Below are positions 28,597-32,768 of a stretch of 32,768 nt of DNA, piece by piece; the first letter of the stretch is position 1; each line of letters opens with the position of its first letter. The translations under genes were made by a program, and so were the position numbers. The notes beneath the pieces are model-generated. The model saw only the letters and a list, made by a program, of their open reading frames with translations. It searched no databases and was not told the DNA's origin. The DNA is from Brucella haematophila (GTDB taxonomy: Bacteria > Pseudomonadota > Alphaproteobacteria > Rhizobiales > Rhizobiaceae): contig NZ_VCPE01000028.1 of the NCBI RefSeq assembly GCF_005938105.1, positions 1 through 32,768 of the forward strand. Reading direction: 5' to 3'.

Positions 28597-28605
28597 GAAA
28601 GTCAA
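28577..28605 (-). promoter_or_regulatory. Candidate promoter of the five-gene - strand unit
   Basis: On the - strand TTGACT (28605-28600) and CAAAAT (28582-28577) are separated by 17 bases. The -10 lies inside the LexA-type box, consistent with SOS repression. Confidence 0.5.
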
Positions 28606-28641
28606 CAGGCCATGATTCCGTTCCGTCGACTTGTCGGCTCG

Positions 28642-28665
28642 TGTGCCATTGTATATTGTGTGCCA
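28642..28665. promoter_or_regulatory. Pair of TGTGCCA sites upstream of integrase (candidate arm-type sites)
   Basis: TGTGCCA at 28642-28648 and 28659-28665 are direct copies 17 bp apart, just upstream of the integrase ribosome site. The same heptamer occurs inverted twice after the gene. Integrase binding here could also autoregulate int. Confidence 0.6.
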
Positions 28666-28684
28666 AAATTATCAGGAGTTCATT

Positions 28685-29830
28685 TTGGCCAAAATTAAGA
28701 AGCGATCCTGGGAGAATGCCAGCGGGCAGCATGAGGCTTGGCAACTCGATTTTACGGATCGTCTTGGCAAGCGGCACCGTGAACAATTCACAAAGAAGCG
28801 CGAAGCGGAAGCAAGGCTGGCGGAACTCATCGCCACGACAGGTTCAGCCACTTACAAGGAAGAGGCGAAGAAAACCACAGTCGCGGATGTTTGCGACGAT
28901 TTCTATAAAGCCATGGAGCTTCGCCACAAGCGCGGGGAGAAGGTCGTTCAGTCCTATCTTCGGACGACGAAGCAGCATTTCGATAATTGGATCAACCCTA
29001 CCGACGAAAGCAGCATTAGCTTCGAAAACGGCATAGGCGAGAAAACGCTGGCAGAGTTAACGACAGCCGATGTCATCAAGTTTCGTGATGACATGCGCAA
29101 TGCGGGGGCGGGAATCGTCACAACACGGCGCGTCCTAGGCACCTTAAGCCGCACCCTCAAGCATGGTATTGAAACGAACAAGGTCGGCGTAAACGTTGCG
29201 AAGGGTGTCCGCGTCATTGGAAAGCGAGACGAAGGATCTGAGCGAGTAACGCCACCGTCCAAGATGGCTCTAGCGGCAATCCTCAATCTTGCTAAGGCGC
29301 CTATCGACCTGCGTATCCGCTTTGCCGCCGCCACTGGCCTGCGTGCTTCGGAACAGTGGGCGCTGCGATGGACGCATATAGATATGGAAAACGGTCATGT
29401 CAGTGTCGAGACGCGCGTTGATGCCTATGGCGAGTTTGACACGACAAAGTCAGGGGCGGGCCGCCGAACCGTTCCAATTGGCAAGGCGATGATTGACCAA
29501 CTGAAGGCTTGGAAGGCTACATCCAAACATAACGGATTTGATGACTTCGTGTTCACCGACAGCAGGGGCGGCTTCATTCGCCATACGAACTTTATGAAAC
29601 GGGATTGGAAGCCCCTTATCGCAAAGACGAACGCCCCGGATATCGGATGGCACGCGTTGAGGCATTATGCGATTTCGACGTGGATCGAAGCCGGCCTTTC
29701 CCCCAAGGCCGTGCAGACATTGGCGGGCCACGCCAGTTACGCAATAACCATGAATCGATACGGCCATCTGTTCCCATCCGACGATCATAAGGCAGCATTC
29801 GACAGGATTGCCGAAACGCTCGCCTCATGA
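28685..29830 (+). CDS. int: Tyrosine recombinase / phage integrase
   Basis: The 381-residue integrase starts at TTG 28685 (MAKIKKRSWENASGQHEAWQ), preceded by AGGAG at spacing 6; the frame is open to 28631 but without a ribosome site. An N-terminal arm-binding-like part and a SAM-like core-binding domain (about 60-185) precede the catalytic domain. Its residues are visible: R220 in TGLRASEQWALRW, K255, HALRH (H323, R326), H349 in LAGHASY and the nucleophile Y359 in MNRYGHL. It drives insertion at and excision from the tRNA-Lys att site 60 bases downstream. Confidence 0.93.
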   Translation: MAKIKKRSWENASGQHEAWQLDFTDRLGKRHREQFTKKREAEARLAELIATTGSATYKEEAKKTTVADVCDDFYKAMELRHKRGEKVVQSYLRTTKQHFDNWINPTDESSISFENGIGEKTLAELTTADVIKFRDDMRNAGAGIVTTRRVLGTLSRTLKHGIETNKVGVNVAKGVRVIGKRDEGSERVTPPSKMALAAILNLAKAPIDLRIRFAAATGLRASEQWALRWTHIDMENGHVSVETRVDAYGEFDTTKSGAGRRTVPIGKAMIDQLKAWKATSKHNGFDDFVFTDSRGGFIRHTNFMKRDWKPLIAKTNAPDIGWHALRHYAISTWIEAGLSPKAVQTLAGHASYAITMNRYGHLFPSDDHKAAFDRIAETLAS

Positions 29831-29835
29831 TAGAT

Positions 29836-29853
29836 TGGCACACAAATGGCACA
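29836..29853. promoter_or_regulatory. Inverted TGTGCCA pair next to attR (candidate arm-type sites)
   Basis: TGGCACA occurs at 29836-29842 and 29847-29853, the reverse complement of the two sites upstream of the integrase, 11 bp apart (one helical turn) and about 40 bp from the att core. Confidence 0.6.
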
Positions 29854-29889
29854 TGATGCTTATAACATATTGAAAATAAACATGTTATT

Positions 29890-29940
29890 AACTGACTTTT
29901 AATCAGTAGGTCCAGGGTTCGAATCCCTGCGCGCTCACCA
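29890..29940 (+). other. attR core: 3' part of tRNA-Lys(UUU)
   Basis: The sequence has the anticodon stem ACTGA/TCAGT around loop CTTTTAA (anticodon TTT), the T arm with GGTTCGAATCC, and the acceptor 3' side ending CGCTCACCA. The D arm and 5' half are missing, so this is a displaced tRNA end, the usual scar of phage integration in a tRNA gene. The intact tRNA should be at attL, left of the window. The left limit (29890) is where a typical tRNA-Lys sequence stops matching. Confidence 0.88.
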
Positions 29941-29966
29941 CTTTCAAAGACTTAGCCCTAAAATTG

Positions 29967-29998
29967 AAAAGCCGATTTTACACTTGGCCGGTTTTTTT
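29967..29998 (+). terminator. Possible tRNA transcript terminator
   Basis: AAAAGCCG and GGCCGGTTTT pair imperfectly and are followed by T7 (29992-29998). It would end the original tRNA-Lys transcript of the host. Confidence 0.4.
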
Positions 29999-30043
29999 AC
30001 AGTCTATGTCTGACGTGATCTCATCATGATCGTTCTGTTAAAC

Positions 30044-30077
30044 ACAAAAATCACGAGAGGCGACTTACGACGCCTCT
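30044..30077 (-). terminator. Intrinsic terminator of crcB
   Basis: AGAGGCG (30056-30062) and CGCCTCT (30071-30077) form a perfect 7-bp stem across the crcB stop. A T5 tract follows after a 5-base gap on the - strand. Confidence 0.55.
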
Positions 30078-30493
30078 TCTTCAACGGTTGTCTGTGCAAT
30101 CTGTTGAGAACCCGCGTTGATCTGTTGTGCAGCAAGGAAGCCCAGCCAGACCGCAATCAGGCATATAATCACCGAAATACCGATATTGAGAAGGGCCTTG
30201 CCGGGCTGACCGGCTCTCAGAAGATCCAGCGTTTGCAGGCTGAATGACGAGAAGGTGGTGAAGCCGCCGCAAACACCGACCATAAAGGCCAAGCGCCAGA
30301 TTTCCGGCACGGCGAAGCGTCCGTGTTCGAGCGTCAGCGTTCCGAAAAAGGAAATCGCGAATGATCCAACGATATTGATGACAATTGTGCCCCAAGGCAG
30401 GTCACGGCTGACTGGTAGCATCAAAAGGGCGAGCCAATAACGCGCCACGCTTCCAATCGCTCCGCCGAGCGCTACCATGATGGTTGCTTGCAT
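30065..30493 (-). CDS. crcB: Fluoride ion channel CrcB/FluC
   Basis: The 142-residue protein has four transmembrane segments and the Fluc signatures: [11 protein letters not shown] near the start, [11 protein letters not shown] (Asn of the pore region) and [14 protein letters not shown], the Phe/Ser/Thr track that conducts fluoride. Fluc proteins work as dual-topology dimers in the inner membrane and release toxic fluoride. The length is normal, with an unusual acidic C-terminal tail. An upstream fluoride riboswitch in the same orientation confirms the function. It is host sequence beyond attR. Confidence 0.93.
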   Translation of the reverse strand: MQATIMVALGGAIGSVARYWLALLMLPVSRDLPWGTIVINIVGSFAISFFGTLTLEHGRFAVPEIWRLAFMVGVCGGFTTFSSFSLQTLDLLRAGQPGKALLNIGISVIICLIAVWLGFLAAQQINAGSQQIAQTTVEEEAS

Positions 30494-30608
30494 AATTCAC
30501 CTGTCAAAATTGCGAAACGAAAATGCTTGCTGGATAAAGCCGGGCAGGGGATATCCCATGACCTCAATGGCTTCAACCATCGACGCATTGCGTTCCGATT
30601 GTCAATTC

Positions 30609-30658
30609 GATCAGGAGTCATCAGCCAGAAGCGGCGGTTTCGGGAGAACCCCATTCCC
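30609..30658 (-). promoter_or_regulatory. Fluoride (crcB) riboswitch
   Basis: On the - strand the RNA reads GGGA, loop ATGGGGTTC, TCCC (P1 stem-loop), then AAACCGCC and a GCC/GGC stem, ending with CTGATGACTCCTGAT. The order matches the crcB motif, and loop GGGG can pair with downstream CTCC as the required pseudoknot. It lies 116 bases before the crcB start, leaving room for an expression platform. Confidence 0.85.
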
Positions 30659-30748
30659 ATCATGCACGCTGTTTATACAGAAAAGCCGCGCCTCACGTCA
30701 ACGATCCTGTCCCGCCTGATGGCTGTTCGTCGTCACCGCCGCTCACCT

Positions 30749-31258
30749 CTACAGGCGTGCAACTCTGTTCCGCACAGCGTCGCTGACGCGATAAATTGCA
30801 GAAGCCGGGGCAGGGAGAGTGCGCCGCATGAACGCAACTTTCTTGAGATAATGGTCGATTTTCCAGGTGGCCCAGGTTCCACCGCGAAAATAGGCGACAT
30901 CGCCAGCTTTCAGCGTACGGTGCTTGCCGTCGGCGTCGGTCACATGCACCTCGCCTTCGAGAATATAGACTGTTTCATCCCATCCGAAATACCAGCGGAA
31001 CTCACCCGCGGTGCAATCCCAGATCGCGGTGAAGGCCGCACGGTCACCGCTGGCCGACTGCTCACATGAACGCGCCTGTGGCGATCCTTCCAATATCCAG
31101 TCCGGATTGATTGGCGCTGGCTTAAGCTCCATGTCAAAGGCGCTGTTGGCGACAAGCGCTGGCCTTACCGGCGTGGTAAAAATGTTTGGCTTAAAAACAT
31201 TCGGCATTGTACGCGCAACCGCCATAACGGCTGTCGCCAGCATGAACTTCCAGGCCAT
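30749..31258 (-). CDS. Cupin domain protein
   Basis: From ATG 31258 (GGGGGA ribosome site) the product has 169 residues. Residues about 1-20 are hydrophobic and may be a leader. The cupin core follows with WDCTAGEFRWYFGWDETVYI, LEGEVHVTDADGKHRTLKAG and DVAYFRGGTWATWKI, close to the Cupin_3 (DUF861) family of sugar- or amine-related proteins. The usual metal His/Glu set is only partly recognisable. Host gene, divergent from the flavin reductase. Function unknown. Confidence 0.8.
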   Translation of the reverse strand: MAWKFMLATAVMAVARTMPNVFKPNIFTTPVRPALVANSAFDMELKPAPINPDWILEGSPQARSCEQSASGDRAAFTAIWDCTAGEFRWYFGWDETVYILEGEVHVTDADGKHRTLKAGDVAYFRGGTWATWKIDHYLKKVAFMRRTLPAPASAIYRVSDAVRNRVARL

Positions 31259-31520
31259 GAAATCCCCCAAACGATGTTGGCCTCTGTTTAATTGCAAATC
31301 GTCGGAAAAGTATTAATTCGCGCGCGAAAATTGTCTCGCAATACAACCGGAAATTTTGGCATCAGCTTGATCGCGCAGTGCCGAACATGCTTCAATTTTA
31401 TTGAACGTAATATGATTTATAGACAATGAAAATGAAACATGACCTGTGATAAGTGTGATCGCGAACCTCCTGAGAGCAGGGGGCATTGTCAGATCGATTC
31501 CGATAAGAGGCGCACGAGCT

Positions 31521-32630
31521 ATGAGCCAGACGAAGCTATTTTCTCCTTTGGAAGTGGGCGGTTTGCATCTGAAAAACCGCATTGTTATTGCCCCAATGTG
31601 CCAGTATTCGGCCGAAGACGGCAAAACGACAGACTGGCACCTGATGCATCTGGGCAATCTGGCCCAATCCGGAGCAGGGCTGTTAACGATAGAAGCAACG
31701 GCGGTCAGCCCTGAAGGCAGGATCAGCTATGCGGATGTCGGCCTTTATTCCGATGAAACGGAAGCGGCGCTGGAACGGACACTCGATGGCGTTCGCCGCT
31801 GGTCGACGATGCCTATCGCCATTCAGCTTGCTCATGCAGGCAGAAAGGCTTCCACCGATCTGCCGTGGAAAGGCGGGCGTCAGATTGCGCCAACGCACGA
31901 AAATGGCTGGCAGACCATCGCGCCGTCTGCGTTTGCATTCAATTCTGCCGACAACGCTCCGACACAAATGGACAAGGACGAGCTGAAGCGCATCCGCGAA
32001 GCATTTGTAGATGCTGCCAAGCGTTCCGCGAGGCTGGGTCTGGACGCGATTCAGATTCACGGGGCGCATGGTTATCTTCTGCATCAATTCCTGTCGCCAC
32101 TGTCGAACAAGCGTGGTGACGAATATGGTGGCTCCTTGGAAAACCGCATGCGTTTCCCATTGGAAATTTTTGACGCTGTTCGCGAAGTCTTTCCAGCGGA
32201 TCGTCCGGTCACCATGCGGCTTTCCGGGACGGATTGGGTCGAAGACGGCTGGGATATAGAGCAGACCGTGGCGTTGTCGCAGGCTCTGGCTGCACGAGGC
32301 TGTGCGGCAATTCACGTATCGAGCGGAGGACTTGATGCAGGTCAGAAGATTCCAGTCGGACCAAGCTATCAGGTGCCATTGGCGCGTGCGGTCAAGGCAG
32401 CCGTCAATATTCCTGTTGTGGCAGTGGGTCTCATTACCGATTACGAGCAGGCGGAAGCCATTCTGTCCACCGGTGATGCCGATATGATCGGGCTTGCGCG
32501 CACGGTTCTCTACGATCCGCGCTGGCCGTGGCATGCAGCAGCCCATTTTGGCGAGACGATTGAAGCTGCACCGCAGTTTCTGCGCTCACAGCCACGCCAG
32601 TTCCGCAATCTCTTTACGCAGATGAACTGA
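31521..32630 (+). CDS. NADH:flavin oxidoreductase, old yellow enzyme (YqjM/NamA-like)
   Basis: The 369-residue FMN enzyme reduces activated C=C bonds with NAD(P)H. Motifs are those of the YqjM class: IAPMCQYSAEDG (Cys modulating the flavin), IQLAHAGRKAS, IQIHGAHGYLLHQFLSPLSN (active-site His pair) and RGDEYGGSLENRMRFP, then VAVGLITDYEQAEAIL and GLARTVLYDPRWPWHAA. AAGAGG precedes the chosen ATG; an in-frame ATG at 31446 has no ribosome site. TIM-barrel length is normal. Host chromosomal gene. Confidence 0.93.
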   Translation: MSQTKLFSPLEVGGLHLKNRIVIAPMCQYSAEDGKTTDWHLMHLGNLAQSGAGLLTIEATAVSPEGRISYADVGLYSDETEAALERTLDGVRRWSTMPIAIQLAHAGRKASTDLPWKGGRQIAPTHENGWQTIAPSAFAFNSADNAPTQMDKDELKRIREAFVDAAKRSARLGLDAIQIHGAHGYLLHQFLSPLSNKRGDEYGGSLENRMRFPLEIFDAVREVFPADRPVTMRLSGTDWVEDGWDIEQTVALSQALAARGCAAIHVSSGGLDAGQKIPVGPSYQVPLARAVKAAVNIPVVAVGLITDYEQAEAILSTGDADMIGLARTVLYDPRWPWHAAAHFGETIEAAPQFLRSQPRQFRNLFTQMN

Positions 32631-32651
32631 AAACACGCCGAGAAGGGTTTT

Positions 32652-32674
32652 GAGGGCAGCCATTGGCTGTCCTC
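32652..32674. terminator. Hairpin after the flavin reductase gene
   Basis: GAGGGCAGCC, loop ATT and GGCTGTCCTC form a 10-bp stem with one wobble, 22 bases after the stop. It lacks a T tract, so it could be a weak or Rho-assisted terminator. Confidence 0.4.
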
Positions 32675-32768
32675 ATGTGAGGTCAGGCTGAAGCGCGACT
32701 TTTCGATTTGAGTTTACGCAAAACGATGTCTGTTTGCGATGAGTTTTTGTCGGAAGACTTCTGCGGGC

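Noticed and set aside
29881-29940. Complete tRNA-Lys gene
   Set aside because: The 5' half with acceptor and D arm is absent; only the 3' part from the anticodon stem on is present.
30488-31069. 193-residue + strand frame over the riboswitch and cupin gene
   Set aside because: It is antisense to the fluoride riboswitch and the cupin gene, both of which are well supported.

Overview
This window is the right-hand part of an integrated lambda-like siphovirus prophage (bases 1 to about 29940) followed by about 2.8 kb of host chromosome. The host is probably an alphaproteobacterium of the Hyphomicrobiales, most likely Brucella/Ochrobactrum-like. The reasons are two DUF982 proteins, a GTTC-N7-GTTC LexA-type box, rhizobial-type small proteins, moderate GC, and host genes such as crcB and an old-yellow-enzyme reductase. 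The genus is an inference.

Layout. Bases 1-93 look like the terminal repeats of an IS21-family element just upstream of the capsid gene. The portal, protease and terminase genes, if present, lie off the left edge. The late operon follows on the + strand: HK97-type capsid, connectors, head closure, tail completion, tail tube, tail assembly chaperone with a -1 frame partner (132-4490), tape measure, distal tail proteins, NlpC-like protein, J-like tip protein, an unknown tip protein, tail fibre and a fibre-assembly-like protein (6027-15865). Two cassettes on the opposite strand interrupt or extend it: a Ca2+/H+ antiporter with a small membrane protein (4514-6014), and an O-antigen acyltransferase (15875-16978). 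A DUF982 gene with a 30-residue membrane ORF follows (17113-17518).

The lysis cassette (17626-19425) holds a GH19 endolysin with a C-terminal membrane segment, overlapping Rz/Rz1 spanins and a holin-like protein. Next come a secreted PRC-barrel protein, a small ribbon-helix-helix protein, and a + strand operon with an HTH-metallophosphoesterase, a DUF7768 protein, an alarmone-hydrolase-like HD protein, a small beta-rich protein and a DUF3310 protein (20384-23292). From 23.3 to 27.4 kb lies an accessory zone of small genes, many on the - strand with their own terminators: an AT-rich orphan, a hidden 53-residue ORF, CsbD, a second DUF982 protein, two related MPF-proteins, SRAP and a secreted small protein.

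The right end has a - strand operon of five tiny genes (28547 to 27370) whose promoter is overlapped by a LexA-like box. It is divergent from a tyrosine integrase (28685-29830) flanked by repeated TGTGCCA sites that look like integrase arm sites. The displaced 3' half of tRNA-Lys(UUU) at 29890-29940 marks the right attachment site. The host genes beyond are crcB, preceded by a fluoride riboswitch, a cupin protein and an NADH:flavin oxidoreductase.
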